From Gemmatimonadota bacterium (lineage in GTDB: Bacteria > Gemmatimonadota > Gemmatimonadetes > Gemmatimonadales > Gemmatimonadaceae), in the NCBI GenBank assembly GCA_016874035.1, contig VGVM01000004.1, positions 32,377-96,376 of the forward strand: a DNA stretch of 64,000 bases. The letters run 5' to 3'. This document shows, piece after piece, positions 52,528 through 61,323 of this stretch. Each line of letters opens with the position of its first letter. The first letter of the stretch is position 1. Under the pieces are notes generated by a model. That model ran no database searches. It worked only from the letters and a program-made list of their open reading frames with translations, and was not told the origin of the DNA. The position numbers and the translations under genes were made by a program.

Positions 52528-54012
52528 CTACCGCACCAGAAACAGCCGATCCTGCCGTCCGTGAGCCCAGCGTGCCTTCCCGTCGGCGCCAATGATCATG
52601 TCTTCCTCCTGCGCCATCCGCACCGGCTGCCCGCCCCACTCGCTCACCGGTGTGGTGGCCTGGAGTTCGATCGAGTACCACATGGACGGAATCATCGGGG
52701 CGTCGCCGCGGCCCGGCACGCCGTCCTGGTAGTCCCAGAGGCCGACGAGGGCGCCCGCCCCGTGACCGTGCTGGCCGATCGGGTGCGAGTACATGGTGCC
52801 GTCAATGCCCCGCGCGCGCATGCGATCGAGCACTGACTTGAGCGCCTCGTTGCCCGTGCGCCCCGGCCGGATCTCCTCCATCGCGAAGTCCTGCATCGCG
52901 TTCGCGTTGGCGAGCGCCTTCTTGAGCCCCGCCGGCGCGTCGGTCTCACCGGGGAGCAGCACATAGGCATTGTGCTGCGTGTCGGTGTTCAATCGCGCGA
53001 CAGTGATGCCGACATCGCAGTGCAGCACGTCCCCGCGCAGGATGATCGGGTCCGCGCCAAGCTGCTCGGACGTCACCCCCTTCCGCTGGACCGATACGCT
53101 CGGCTGGAACCACGTCTCGAGGCCGAGGTCGGCAACACGCTGGCGCCACCACCACACCAGGTCGCTCGTGCGCGTCTTCCCGGGCGTGATCGTCCGCGCT
53201 GAGAACATCTCCTGCGTCATCGCCCACACCTGGGCGTTCATCTTCGCGAAAAATGCCTCTTCTTCCGGGAGCCGCGACGCGATGAGGTCGAGCGGCAGTC
53301 CTTCCGCGTCCTTGAACCGGGACGTCCACTTCTCGCCGAGTGCCTCGGACATCCCCTGGAGTTCGCCGCTCGTGAGACCGTCGTTGAAGGCAAACACCTT
53401 TGAGCGATTGATGCCGATCACGCGGGGGCTCTTCTCTTCGACCAGGTCCTTCAGCGCCTGCCACTGCTCATCGCCCCAGAGCTCGGCTTGCCGGCCACCC
53501 ACGGCAGCCGCGACGGCCTTGGTCGAGCGCCGCGCCTGCCACACGCCACCCTGTGATGTCCCGCCCAGCGCGATTCGCTCGACGCACGACGCCGCCGGCG
53601 CCTGCCCCGACGCCGCGCACTTGTCGAAGAACACGTAGATCGTCCGGCGACGCGCGGCGAATGTCTCGGGACCGGTAATGGACTTGAACACCGGATCCTC
53701 GTTGTACTCGCGCATCGTGATCACCCAGAAGTCGATCCCGTACTTCCGCAGGAGTCCCGGGACGAAGGTGTCGAGGCGCTTCTGCAGCCAGACCTGCTGC
53801 ATCGCGGCGAGTTCACGCTGGGTGCCGAACGGCCGGCGGGCATCGGCGGTCGCCCGCGTGGCGGCGACCTGACGCGGGCGGGGTGGTGCGTCCTGTGCCG
53901 CGACCGCGACCGGAGCGAGGAATGCTGCGATCAGCGCCAGCCGCTGAATCCAAAAGGGAACCGCTAGGCGGAACGAGCGGGAGGGAATCGTGTGCATGCT
54001 CTGCTGCGACAT
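52528..54012 (-). CDS. Exported M24-family metallopeptidase (Xaa-Pro aminopeptidase-like)
   Basis: A 494-residue pita-bread peptidase with a signal peptide (IQRLALIAAFLAPVAVAAQ). Metal ligands of the M24 fold are readable: Asp in LHCDVGITV, a second Asp in ARLNTDTQHN, His in PIGQHGHGAG, Glu in YSIELQATTP and Glu near AQEEDMII. The N-terminal non-catalytic domain lies at about 70-250. The substrate is probably a Pro-containing peptide, but family members also include non-peptidases. GAGGAG precedes ATG 54012. It ends a five-gene minus-strand string starting at lepB. Confidence 0.88.
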   Translation of the reverse strand: MSQQSMHTIPSRSFRLAVPFWIQRLALIAAFLAPVAVAAQDAPPRPRQVAATRATADARRPFGTQRELAAMQQVWLQKRLDTFVPGLLRKYGIDFWVITMREYNEDPVFKSITGPETFAARRRTIYVFFDKCAASGQAPAASCVERIALGGTSQGGVWQARRSTKAVAAAVGGRQAELWGDEQWQALKDLVEEKSPRVIGINRSKVFAFNDGLTSGELQGMSEALGEKWTSRFKDAEGLPLDLIASRLPEEEAFFAKMNAQVWAMTQEMFSARTITPGKTRTSDLVWWWRQRVADLGLETWFQPSVSVQRKGVTSEQLGADPIILRGDVLHCDVGITVARLNTDTQHNAYVLLPGETDAPAGLKKALANANAMQDFAMEEIRPGRTGNEALKSVLDRMRARGIDGTMYSHPIGQHGHGAGALVGLWDYQDGVPGRGDAPMIPSMWYSIELQATTPVSEWGGQPVRMAQEEDMIIGADGKARWAHGRQDRLFLVR

Positions 54013-54031
54013 GAGATCGAGCTCCTCAGGT

Positions 54032-54580
54032 TCAGTCGTTGACCCGCTGCGTCCCGGCGGACGCACGGTGCACCGCAGAAATCGTTCGCGTGCGGTCTTC
54101 GCTGGCCAACAGCAGCCGGCGTACCACCCAAACCACGACGCCCAGCACCAGCGAGAATATGAGCAGGCCGCCCAGCCGCCACGCAAGAATGCGTGTGGCC
54201 GTCGGGATCCAGTCGGACATCGCGGCCATCTCCGCACCGAGCGGTTCCAGGTTGACCGTCGTCAGTGCGAGACTCATGGCGATCTCGGTTGCCGACTCGG
54301 CGATCGCGAACAGGGGCGCCCGCCAGAACCAATGGCGGAGCGTGAAGTTCGCCAGGTGCAGCGCGCACATCAGGCACAGGAAGCCCGCGCCCACCAGGAA
54401 CGTGCCACCGATCCATGCCCAGCTGTCGGCAGAGCCGTGCGTCAGCGTGTACGAGCGCCAGAGGCGGAGCAGCACGCCGGTGAGCACGGCCATGACCGGC
54501 AGCGACGCGGCGAAGCGCCGCGCGAGCGGCAGCCGCTCGATGCGCTTGGCGATACTCGTGGGCGGGAAGAAATCGGCCAT
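54032..54580 (-). CDS. Four-helix integral membrane protein, unknown function
   Basis: A 182-residue protein with hydrophobic segments at about 25-42, 54-76, 83-108 and 130-158, and a charged C-terminal tail. I do not recognise the family. The first segment is preceded by KRIERLPLARRFAASLP, an amphipathic stretch. It lies between an esterase and the M24 peptidase, both exported, with gaps of 9 and 19 bp, so co-transcription is likely. Confidence 0.65.
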   Translation of the reverse strand: MADFFPPTSIAKRIERLPLARRFAASLPVMAVLTGVLLRLWRSYTLTHGSADSWAWIGGTFLVGAGFLCLMCALHLANFTLRHWFWRAPLFAIAESATEIAMSLALTTVNLEPLGAEMAAMSDWIPTATRILAWRLGGLLIFSLVLGVVVWVVRRLLLASEDRTRTISAVHRASAGTQRVND

Positions 54581-54589
54581 GACGGCGGC

Positions 54590-55612
54590 TCAGCGAGTCC
54601 GGAGTTGCCGACCCAGCCAGGCGAGGCTTTCGCCGCCGTGGGCGCGCCAGTACGGCCACGAGTGACCGCCCGGCCATTCATGGTACTCAAGCGGGATGCC
54701 GGTCACGCGCAACGCATCCCGAAAGGCGCGGTTCTGCGCGACGAACACGTCGCTTGCCCCGCAGTCCGCGTACAGCGCCGGGAGCCGGCCACCAGAGGCC
54801 TTGAGCCGCTTGAGTGTCGTCGCCGGGTCGCGCGCCAGCCACGCCGCGCTGTCAGCGCCGAAGATCAGCCGCGTGCGCTCGGCCCACTGGTTCCGGAACC
54901 GCGCGGCCACGCCGGAGTCGGCGGCGGCGCGGCGAAGCAATCCCGGCCCGACGGTCGGGGGCGCCAGTTCGCGCGGCCACAGCACGCCGGAATGCGACGC
55001 GGCCGCGCCGAATACGCCTGGGTACTGCGCCGCAAGCTGGAACGCACCATAGCCGCCCATGGAGAGGCCGGCGATCCCGCGCCCGGCAGCGGACACCACG
55101 GTGCGATACCGCGCATCCACGAAGCGCACGACATCGAACGCCACGTAGTCGTCATAGTGCGGCCAGGCCACGCAGTCGCGCTCCGCATCCGCTCCCGTCG
55201 GGAGCAGTTGGCGGCACCGGGCGGCGTCCACAAGCACATTGAACGTCGTGTACCAGCTGTTGTCGCCGTCGGGCATCGCGAGGATCATCTCCGGTGCGCC
55301 CGCCGCGATCAGCGAATCCATCACCGCGGCAATGCGCCCGACGCCCGTCCAGTTGGTCTCGTCGCCGTCGGCGCCGTGGAGGTAGTAGGCCACGGGGTAC
55401 CGGCGACCGGATTCCGTCGTGTACGACGGAGGCAGGTACACGACAAGCGACTTCCGCGCGCCAAGTGCCTGTGACCAGAGGGTGTCGGTGCGGACGCTGC
55501 CGACGTTCGCCGACCGACCGCGCGGTGCCTGCGCGTCGGCGCGCGGCAGGCCAGCGTGCGACACGGCCGCCGCGATGCACGCCCCGAGCAGCGCACCGAC
55601 GGCCGGGTGCAT
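54590..55612 (-). CDS. Exported alpha/beta-hydrolase esterase (esterase D-like)
   Basis: A 340-residue hydrolase with a signal peptide (LLGACIAAAVSHAGLPRADAQ). The nucleophile elbow is IAGLSMGGYGAFQ, the Asp is in LYADCGASDVF and the His in PGGHSWPYW; LVVYLPPSY and VAYYLHGADGDETNW match the esterase D/tributyrin-esterase family, which also contains feruloyl esterases. It is periplasmic. Start ATG at 55612 lies 4 bp after the RidA stop. Confidence 0.9.
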   Translation of the reverse strand: MHPAVGALLGACIAAAVSHAGLPRADAQAPRGRSANVGSVRTDTLWSQALGARKSLVVYLPPSYTTESGRRYPVAYYLHGADGDETNWTGVGRIAAVMDSLIAAGAPEMILAMPDGDNSWYTTFNVLVDAARCRQLLPTGADAERDCVAWPHYDDYVAFDVVRFVDARYRTVVSAAGRGIAGLSMGGYGAFQLAAQYPGVFGAAASHSGVLWPRELAPPTVGPGLLRRAAADSGVAARFRNQWAERTRLIFGADSAAWLARDPATTLKRLKASGGRLPALYADCGASDVFVAQNRAFRDALRVTGIPLEYHEWPGGHSWPYWRAHGGESLAWLGRQLRTR

Positions 55613-55616
55613 CGCG

Positions 55617-56060
55617 CTACTTCACCGTCGCCATGCACTCGATCTCGACGCGCGCGTTCAGCGCGAGCCCGTTGGCGCCGAGTGCGCTACGCGCCGGGTA
55701 CCTCCCCGCCTTGAAGTAGGTGCGGTAGACCGCGTTCATCGCGTCCCACTCCTTCATGTCGGCCATCATGACAGTGCACTTGAAGATGTGGTCCATGTCA
55801 GACCCGACCTTTTCGAGCACTTCCTTGATGTTGTTCAACGTCTGCCGCGTCTCGGCTTCGATCCCGCCGGGGACCACGGCCGCTGCGGCGGCGTTGGCGC
55901 CCGCCGTGCCGATCTGCCCGGCGAGGTAGATCACGTTGCCCACCCGCGTGGCGGGCGAGAACGGACGCGTCGGCGGCCCGTAGGGCTGCAGGAACTCCGG
56001 CGCCTGCGCGGCGGCGATGGAAGGAGCGGCAAGCAGGAGCGAGAAGATCAATCGGCGCAT
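55617..56060 (-). CDS. RidA/YjgF-family protein with a signal peptide
   Basis: A 147-residue RidA-fold protein. Most RidA enzymes deaminate reactive enamines in the cytosol, but this one starts with a clear export signal (LIFSLLLAAPSIAAAQA). The core motifs are IYLAGQIGTAG, QTLNNIKEVLEKVG, RYPARSALGANGLALNARVEIECMA; the Arg needed for deaminase activity lies in YPARSAL. AAGGAGA precedes ATG 56060. It sits between lepB and an exported esterase. Confidence 0.88.
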   Translation of the reverse strand: MRRLIFSLLLAAPSIAAAQAPEFLQPYGPPTRPFSPATRVGNVIYLAGQIGTAGANAAAAAVVPGGIEAETRQTLNNIKEVLEKVGSDMDHIFKCTVMMADMKEWDAMNAVYRTYFKAGRYPARSALGANGLALNARVEIECMATVK

Positions 56061-56112
56061 CGTGGTCTCCTTCGCCGCGCGGTCGTACCGACGCGGTCGC
56101 GGTCTTGGTGAG

Positions 56113-56961
56113 TTACTTGATCCAGTGGCCGATCCGGCTCCACCGGATATCCGTGATGAAGCTGAGCGGCCGGTCGCTCTGGAACGACGGCACGAAGGAG
56201 TAGTACACGAACATGGGACGTCCGCGCACGTTGCGCCGCGGCACCAGCCCCCAGTAGCGACTGTCCTTCGAGTCGTAACGATTGTCGCCCATCATCATGA
56301 GCATGGTGTCGGGAATCACGAGCGGCCCCCAGTTATCCAGCCGCGGCTGGGCGGGCGGTTCGCCGAATCGTGTCCCCTTCACGGTGTACTTGTGCTGCCA
56401 CTCCATGAGGGGATCGTAGTGCGTCCCGTCGCCCTTCACTTGCTCCGGTGAGCGGTACCCCGGATCCTGCGCGAGTCCGTCCACGAAGAGCTTGCCGTCG
56501 CGCATGTAGATGGTGTCGCCCGGCATGCCGACCAGGCGCTTCACGATCGTGGGCGTCAGGTCGTCCGGCTGGTCGAACTGCGGTGGCGACTTGAGCACGA
56601 TCACCTCACCGCGCTGCGGTTCGGCGTAGCCCGGCAGGTTGGTCTTGGTGAACGGGATGTGCGGGCCGTATCGCAACTTGTTCACGAACAGCCAGTCCCC
56701 GATCAGCAGTGCGGGGATCATGCTCCCCGACGGGATGCGGTACGCCTCGACGAAGAACGTGCGCAGGATCAGGAAGATCGCGATGGTGCCCGCGATGGAC
56801 TTGAACCCTTCCCAGAACTTCTTGACGGAAGAGCCGCCGCCCTTGCCGGACCTCGCGGCCGCGACGGAGCCCTTCGCGGCGCCGTCCTTGTCTTTGTCCT
56901 TCGCGCTGGATTTACGTGCGGCCACCGATACGAGAGCTGGAGGAATCAGGGACTGATGCAT
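56113..56961 (-). CDS. lepB: Signal peptidase I
   Basis: A 282-residue membrane peptidase that removes signal peptides. The nucleophile Ser is in RIPSGSMIPAL, the general-base Lys in VKRLVGMPGD, and GDNRYDSKDSRYWG is box E. A single membrane helix lies at about 55-72 (IAGTIAIFLILRTFF). The N-terminus is Lys/Ala/Gly-rich. ATG at 56961 follows a hairpin by one base and lacks a ribosome site; GTG at 56925 is an alternative. It leads the string lepB-ridA-esterase-membrane protein-M24. Confidence 0.93.
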   Translation of the reverse strand: MHQSLIPPALVSVAARKSSAKDKDKDGAAKGSVAAARSGKGGGSSVKKFWEGFKSIAGTIAIFLILRTFFVEAYRIPSGSMIPALLIGDWLFVNKLRYGPHIPFTKTNLPGYAEPQRGEVIVLKSPPQFDQPDDLTPTIVKRLVGMPGDTIYMRDGKLFVDGLAQDPGYRSPEQVKGDGTHYDPLMEWQHKYTVKGTRFGEPPAQPRLDNWGPLVIPDTMLMMMGDNRYDSKDSRYWGLVPRRNVRGRPMFVYYSFVPSFQSDRPLSFITDIRWSRIGHWIK

Positions 56962-56962
56962 C

Positions 56963-56993
56963 GCGGGGACGCGCCCGGTGGACGCGTCCCCGC
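56963..56993 (-). terminator. Hairpin between the SWIB gene and lepB
   Basis: Perfect 11-bp stem GCGGGGACGCG / CGCGTCCCCGC with a 9-nt loop, 42 bases after the SWIB stop and one base before the lepB ATG. No T tract, so it may attenuate rather than end transcription. Confidence 0.6.
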
Positions 56994-57035
56994 AAGGCTG
57001 TCACCCGAAGGTGACGTGGAGCGGTTACTGCTGGC

Positions 57036-57311
57036 TTACTTGACGTGCTTGCTGACGAGCGCCGTCATCGCAAACATGTTCACCTGTGACTTGCCGTTCA
57101 ACACGGCCTTCAGGTTCGCGTCGGCGTTGATCATGCGCTTGTTCTTCTTGTCCTGCAGGCCGTTCTTCTTGATGTAGGCCCAGAGCTTCTTGGTGAGCTC
57201 GGTACGCGGCATTGCCTTGTCACCGACGACAGCGGCGAGCTTTGCATCCGGCTGAACCGGCTTCATAAACGCAGCATTTGGCTTGCGCTTCGCCTTCTTC
57301 TTGGCAGCCAT
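57036..57311 (-). CDS. SWIB/MDM2-domain protein
   Basis: A 91-residue basic protein. Residues 1-18 are a Lys/Arg-rich tail (AAKKKAKRKPN); residues 20-90 are the SWIB domain, with MPRTELTKKLWAYIKKNGLQDKKNKRMINAD as its core, here cited in part. In chlamydiae SWIB occurs fused to topoisomerase I or free; its role in bacteria is probably in chromatin or DNA topology. AGGAGG seven bases before ATG 57311 fixes the start. It has its own well-defined promoter. Confidence 0.9.
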   Translation of the reverse strand: MAAKKKAKRKPNAAFMKPVQPDAKLAAVVGDKAMPRTELTKKLWAYIKKNGLQDKKNKRMINADANLKAVLNGKSQVNMFAMTALVSKHVK

Positions 57312-57348
57312 GGAACAACCTCCTGAAAAAATGTGGAAGGAACCCGGA

Positions 57349-57448
57349 TTTCCCTCTGGCGGACAGTCGTCCGACGACTCGAAACTATACGCGCTTTCAG
57401 AGAGCGCAATGGGGAGTTCCCCTCTGACGCGCTTCGACTTTCCCTCTG
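57349..57448 (-). promoter_or_regulatory. SWIB promoter with palindrome at the start site and three CAGAGGGAA repeats
   Basis: Minus-strand -35 CATTGC (57411-57406), 16-bp spacer, -10 TATAGT (57389-57384). A perfect palindrome AGTCGTC-C-GACGACT at 57365-57379 covers the expected start. CAGAGGGAA occurs at 57358-57349 and 57448-57439, and with one more G at 57426-57417. These look like regulator sites. Confidence 0.6.
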
Positions 57449-57479
57449 AAAACCGGCGGCGCACCGCCGGACGCCCCGA

Positions 57480-58385
57480 TCAGGCCGGGAGGAACGACCG
57501 CAAAAGCGCCATCGCGCGCTCATCGGCCGGGTCGGCCGTCGCGTCATCCTCGGCGATTTCGTCCCGCTCCTGCGGCGTCTCGAGGATGAGTGGAATCCCC
57601 TCTGAACGCGGGTCCTGCAGCAGCCAACGGAACGGCTCCGCCCCGATCAGCCCCTCGCCGATACAGGCGTGGCGATCCTTGTTGGAACCGAACGGATGCT
57701 GGCTGTCGTTGAGGTGGAAGAACGCCGGGCGCTCCCCGATCAGGCGCTCGTATTCGTCGAACACGGCGCGCTGCGCCTCGGGTGAAACGGCGATCTCCTT
57801 CCCGCTCGCGAAGAGATGGCAGGTGTCGAGCCCGTAACCGGTGCGGTGCCGCAGCGAGGGCGGAACCCGGGCGAGCATGCGCGCGATCTCCTCCGCGCTC
57901 CGCCCCATCGTACGCCCGGCGCCCGCGGTATTCTCGATCAGCACGCGAGTCCCCGAATCGGTTTCCGCCACGGTCTCGAGCGCAAACCGGATGGCGTCGC
58001 CGGCCCGATCACACGCCTCACCGGGGTCCGAGTCGCCCGCCGAGCCGGGATGAAAACAGCACGCACCGACCCCGTACGCCGTGGAGCGCTCCAGCTCCTT
58101 GGCCAGCCCGGAGCGAGCGCGCGCGGCCTTCTCCGGCTCGGGTGATGCCGTGTTGAGCACGTACGCGCTATGCACCATGACATGGCGCAGCGCGATGCCG
58201 GCTTCGGCGGCCGCCTTTCGAAACGCGTCAACCTTGGGCGCCTTGGCGCTGACCTTCTCGCCGTAGTACGTCGGCGGCGCGGTGAACATCTGCATCGCCT
58301 GCATCCGCGAAGCCGCCGCCCGCCGTACCGCCATCACGAGCCCGCCCGCGTCCGGAACGTGGGCGCCCAGAAACCGCGCGCTCAC
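57480..58385 (-). CDS. nfo: Endonuclease IV (AP endonuclease)
   Basis: A 301-residue zinc-dependent AP endonuclease for base excision repair. Signature segments are LGAHVPDAGGL, MVHSAYVLN, VLIENTAGAGR (Glu ligand), GLDTCHLFASG and FFHLNDSQHPFGSNKDRHACIGEG, the last two giving Asp/His ligands. GTG at 58385 overlaps the upstream HisKA gene (GTGA). The closing LILETPQE is also typical. Confidence 0.94.
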   Translation of the reverse strand: MSARFLGAHVPDAGGLVMAVRRAAASRMQAMQMFTAPPTYYGEKVSAKAPKVDAFRKAAAEAGIALRHVMVHSAYVLNTASPEPEKAARARSGLAKELERSTAYGVGACCFHPGSAGDSDPGEACDRAGDAIRFALETVAETDSGTRVLIENTAGAGRTMGRSAEEIARMLARVPPSLRHRTGYGLDTCHLFASGKEIAVSPEAQRAVFDEYERLIGERPAFFHLNDSQHPFGSNKDRHACIGEGLIGAEPFRWLLQDPRSEGIPLILETPQERDEIAEDDATADPADERAMALLRSFLPA

Positions 58386-58738
58386 GTGGCGGGCGGCTTT
58401 CGAGGGTCGATGTCAATCATGCGTGCGCTGCCCAGGTATTCCACGGAACGCGGCTGATCGATCTGCCGGAGCCGCTTCACGACCTCGCCGATGCGCCTGG
58501 CCTGCTGCACAATCGTCGCGAGCGCCTCCGCCTTCTCATGCTCCTCGATCATGCCCTGCTCGATCAGCGAGGCATGGGTGAGCATGGCGGCGAGCGGGTT
58601 GTTGATCTCGTGCTGAAGCGCGAGCGACGTCTCACCGATTCCCGCGAGGTATCGCGAGCGCTGAAGCTCTGTCTCGGCCGTGCGCCGGGCGGTCGTGATC
58701 TCGATCCGCCGCTCGACGATCCGGAGCCGCGCCGTCAT
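58382..58738 (-). CDS. Stand-alone HisKA (phosphoacceptor/dimerisation) domain protein
   Basis: A 118-residue protein consisting of a short coiled-coil N-terminus (LRIVERRIEITTARRTAETELQ) and a HisKA domain whose H-box is SLALQHEINNPLAAMLTH, with the phospho-acceptor His at about 43. No ATP-binding HATPase domain or receiver follows; the frame ends after 118 residues. It may be a phosphotransfer protein, a scaffold or a remnant of a kinase. It overlaps nfo by 4 bp and the upstream Asp-box gene by 4 bp. Confidence 0.78.
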   Translation of the reverse strand: MTARLRIVERRIEITTARRTAETELQRSRYLAGIGETSLALQHEINNPLAAMLTHASLIEQGMIEEHEKAEALATIVQQARRIGEVVKRLRQIDQPRSVEYLGSARMIDIDPRKPPAT

Positions 58739-59568
58739 CGGATCAGCGTTCCCTCGCGGATCACGGTATCCAGCCGCCGCCCCTCAGGGTTCTGGACATG
58801 CCATGCGGCCACGATCCGACCGTCCCCGATCGCCACGGATGGGGCGAATGCCCGGGTATCGGCGGCGGAAAGGCGTGAATGCATGACCCGAATGTGCGAT
58901 GCGCCGCGCCACATCGCGAGCCATACACCCCGGGATTCCGCCCCGGCCGTTGCGGCATCCCACGCCACAGCCAGCGACGAATCAGCGACAGCCAGCGATG
59001 CCAGCCCCAGCGAAACGGCCGAGTCGGCGACGAGGCGCACGGGCGCTGCCCCGGTCAGGCGTTCCACGACCAGCTGCGGCCGGCGCGCCGAGTCACTGAC
59101 CCAGGCCACCGCGGCCTGTCCGGAGACCGAGTCGGCGGCGACCGCCGGGTGCGGCCGTTCGCAGCCACCGGCGGTACGCCCGCGAACCCGCGCGTCCAAC
59201 GTCTCCCAGGAAATGCCGCCGTCCGGCGTGCGCGCGACCGCAACCGATACGCCGATCGAGTCGCGCTGCCACCAGGCCCCGTAGGCCGTGTCGGCGCGCG
59301 CACGCGCAAAGACATAGGTCTCGGCACACGCCAGCGAGTCGCCCGGCAGGCGGAGCGGGGCCCAGGGCGCTTCCATCGCGGGCGCCATCCCGCCCACGAG
59401 TACGAGGCGTGAACCGGGTATCATGGGGCCGTCAACCCGTCGCTCCGACTCCCACTGCACGACGGACGCATCCGCACATGCCACGGCGGCGGCGATCAGC
59501 GCTCCTGCAACCCATCGAGGCAGTCGAGCGGCGCCGCGGCGCGGCGTCGGCGGCACGGGGAATCGCAT
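58735..59568 (-). CDS. Lipoprotein with Asp-box (sialidase/BNR-like) motif, function unknown
   Basis: A 277-residue envelope protein. The lipobox-like ALIAAAVACADA indicates a lipoprotein. One Asp-box is clear (ARTPDGGISWE), and looser copies follow, with repeated beta-strand patterns (AAVAWVSDSARRPQLVVERL, SLAVAWDAATAG). A beta-propeller is likely. Sialidase activity is not supported because the Arg triad and FRIP motif are not seen. ATG at 59568 begins the signal sequence. It is the first gene of the string ending in nfo. Confidence 0.65.
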   Translation of the reverse strand: MRFPVPPTPRRGAARLPRWVAGALIAAAVACADASVVQWESERRVDGPMIPGSRLVLVGGMAPAMEAPWAPLRLPGDSLACAETYVFARARADTAYGAWWQRDSIGVSVAVARTPDGGISWETLDARVRGRTAGGCERPHPAVAADSVSGQAAVAWVSDSARRPQLVVERLTGAAPVRLVADSAVSLGLASLAVADSSLAVAWDAATAGAESRGVWLAMWRGASHIRVMHSRLSAADTRAFAPSVAIGDGRIVAAWHVQNPEGRRLDTVIREGTLIR

Positions 59569-59685
59569 CGCCACGAAACCTAGCGAGTGCTTCCGCAGCG
59601 TAGATTTCGCCAACGGCTCAACCTGTGGCGTTCGCCCTCAGGTCTGGACCCTGCCGCCATTCCTGGTCCCCCAGCCCCCAGTCCC

Positions 59686-61314
59686 GTGTCCGTTCACAAC
59701 TCCATCCGCCGGTTCCCGGCTGTCAACGAACCCATCCGCTCCTTCGCGCCGGGAACTCCCGAGCGCGCGGCCCTCAAGGCACGCCTCGCCGCCATGGAGA
59801 AGGAACGACCCGATATCCCGCTGGTGATCGGCGGCCGCGAGATCCGCACGGGCAACACGATGAACGCCGTGTCGCCGCACAAGCACAAGCATGTGACGGC
59901 GAAGTGGCACATGGCCGGCCCGAAGGACGTCAGCGCCGCGATCAAGGCGGCGAAGGACGCGCAGCGCGAGTGGTCGTCTTGGCGCTGGGAAGACCGGGCC
60001 GCCGTATTGCTCCGCGCGGCGGATCTCCTTGCCGGCCCGTGGCGCTACACGATGCTCGCTGCCACGATGCTGGGTCAGTCGAAGACGGCGTTCCAGGCCG
60101 AGATCGACTCAACCTGCGAGATGATCGACTTCTGGCGCTTCAACGTGCAATTCGCCGGCGAGATCATGGCCGACCAGCCGGTGAACGCGCCCGGCATGGC
60201 GAACTCGACAGACTACCGCGGGCTCGAAGGGTTCGTCTATGCGGTGACGCCCTTCAACTTCACCGCGATCGGCGGCAACCTGCCGACGGCGCCCGCGCTC
60301 ATGGGCTGCACGGTCGTCTGGAAGCCCGCGGCCGCCGCGATCCTCTCGGCGTGGTACACGATGCAGCTGTTCCAGGAAGCCGGGATGCCCCCGGGCGTGA
60401 TCAACTTCGTGCCCGGCGACGCGATCACCGTGTCGAACGGCGTGCTCACGCACCGTGACCTCGCGGGCGTGCACTTCACCGGCAGCACCACCGTGTTCAA
60501 CAGCATGTGGGACACGGTCGGCCGCAACATCGGGAACTACCGGTCGTACCCGCGCATCGTCGGCGAGACAGGGGGCAAGGACTTCATCGTTGCCCATCCG
60601 TCGGCGGATCCGGCGGCGCTGGCGGTCGCGATCGTGCGCGGCGGCTGGGAGTACCAGGGCCAGAAGTGCTCTGCGGCGAGCCGTGTGTACATCCCGAAGT
60701 CGCTGTGGAAGGACGTGCGCGACCGCGTGGTCGCCATGGCGGCCGAGATTCGGGTCGGCGATGTCGCCGACTTCCGGAACTTCATGGGCGCCGTGATTGA
60801 CCAGCGCGCGTTCGATCGCATCAGCGGGTACCTCAGCGACGCGAAGAAGAACGCCAAGGTCCTCTGCGGCGGCGGCGCGAACGGCAAGACGGGCTGGTTC
60901 ATCGAGCCGACGCTGGTGGAGACCAAGGATCCGTCCTATCGGCTGATGTGCGAGGAGATCTTCGGACCCGTGGTCACGGCGCACGTGTACGATGACGCCA
61001 AGTGGTCACAGATCCTGAAGACAGTGGACGCCACGTCGCCCTACGCGCTGACCGGTGCGGTCTTTGCGCGCGATCGCGACGCGATCGCCCAGGCGCACGC
61101 CGTGCTCCGGAATGCGGCGGGCAACTTCTACGTGAACGACAAGCCCACAGGCGCGGTGGTCGGGCAGCAGCCGTTCGGCGGCGCGCGCGCGTCCGGGACG
61201 AACGACAAGGCCGGCTCGAAGCTCAACCTGCTGCGCTGGGCGAGCGCCCGAACCGTCAAGGAGACCTACGTGCCGCCGACCGATTACCGCTATCCGTTCA
61301 TGGAAGCGCCGTGA
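59686..61314 (+). CDS. pruA: L-glutamate gamma-semialdehyde (P5C) dehydrogenase
   Basis: A 542-residue aldehyde dehydrogenase completing proline catabolism to glutamate. The family-specific N-terminus PAVNEPIRSFAPGTPERA follows GTG 59686. Catalytic Glu is in IVGETGGKDFIV and Cys in YQGQKCSAASRVY; FEAEIDS-type AFQAEIDSTCEMIDFWRFN and EGFVYAVTPFNFTAIGGNL are characteristic of group II P5CDH. The length is normal. It is not fused to proline dehydrogenase, which is not in the window. Confidence 0.95.
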   Translation: MSVHNSIRRFPAVNEPIRSFAPGTPERAALKARLAAMEKERPDIPLVIGGREIRTGNTMNAVSPHKHKHVTAKWHMAGPKDVSAAIKAAKDAQREWSSWRWEDRAAVLLRAADLLAGPWRYTMLAATMLGQSKTAFQAEIDSTCEMIDFWRFNVQFAGEIMADQPVNAPGMANSTDYRGLEGFVYAVTPFNFTAIGGNLPTAPALMGCTVVWKPAAAAILSAWYTMQLFQEAGMPPGVINFVPGDAITVSNGVLTHRDLAGVHFTGSTTVFNSMWDTVGRNIGNYRSYPRIVGETGGKDFIVAHPSADPAALAVAIVRGGWEYQGQKCSAASRVYIPKSLWKDVRDRVVAMAAEIRVGDVADFRNFMGAVIDQRAFDRISGYLSDAKKNAKVLCGGGANGKTGWFIEPTLVETKDPSYRLMCEEIFGPVVTAHVYDDAKWSQILKTVDATSPYALTGAVFARDRDAIAQAHAVLRNAAGNFYVNDKPTGAVVGQQPFGGARASGTNDKAGSKLNLLRWASARTVKETYVPPTDYRYPFMEAP

Positions 61315-61323
61315 TCGGACGCC

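Noticed and set aside
58735..59568. Sialidase
   Set aside because: Only one clear Asp-box; no Arg triad or FRIP motif is visible.
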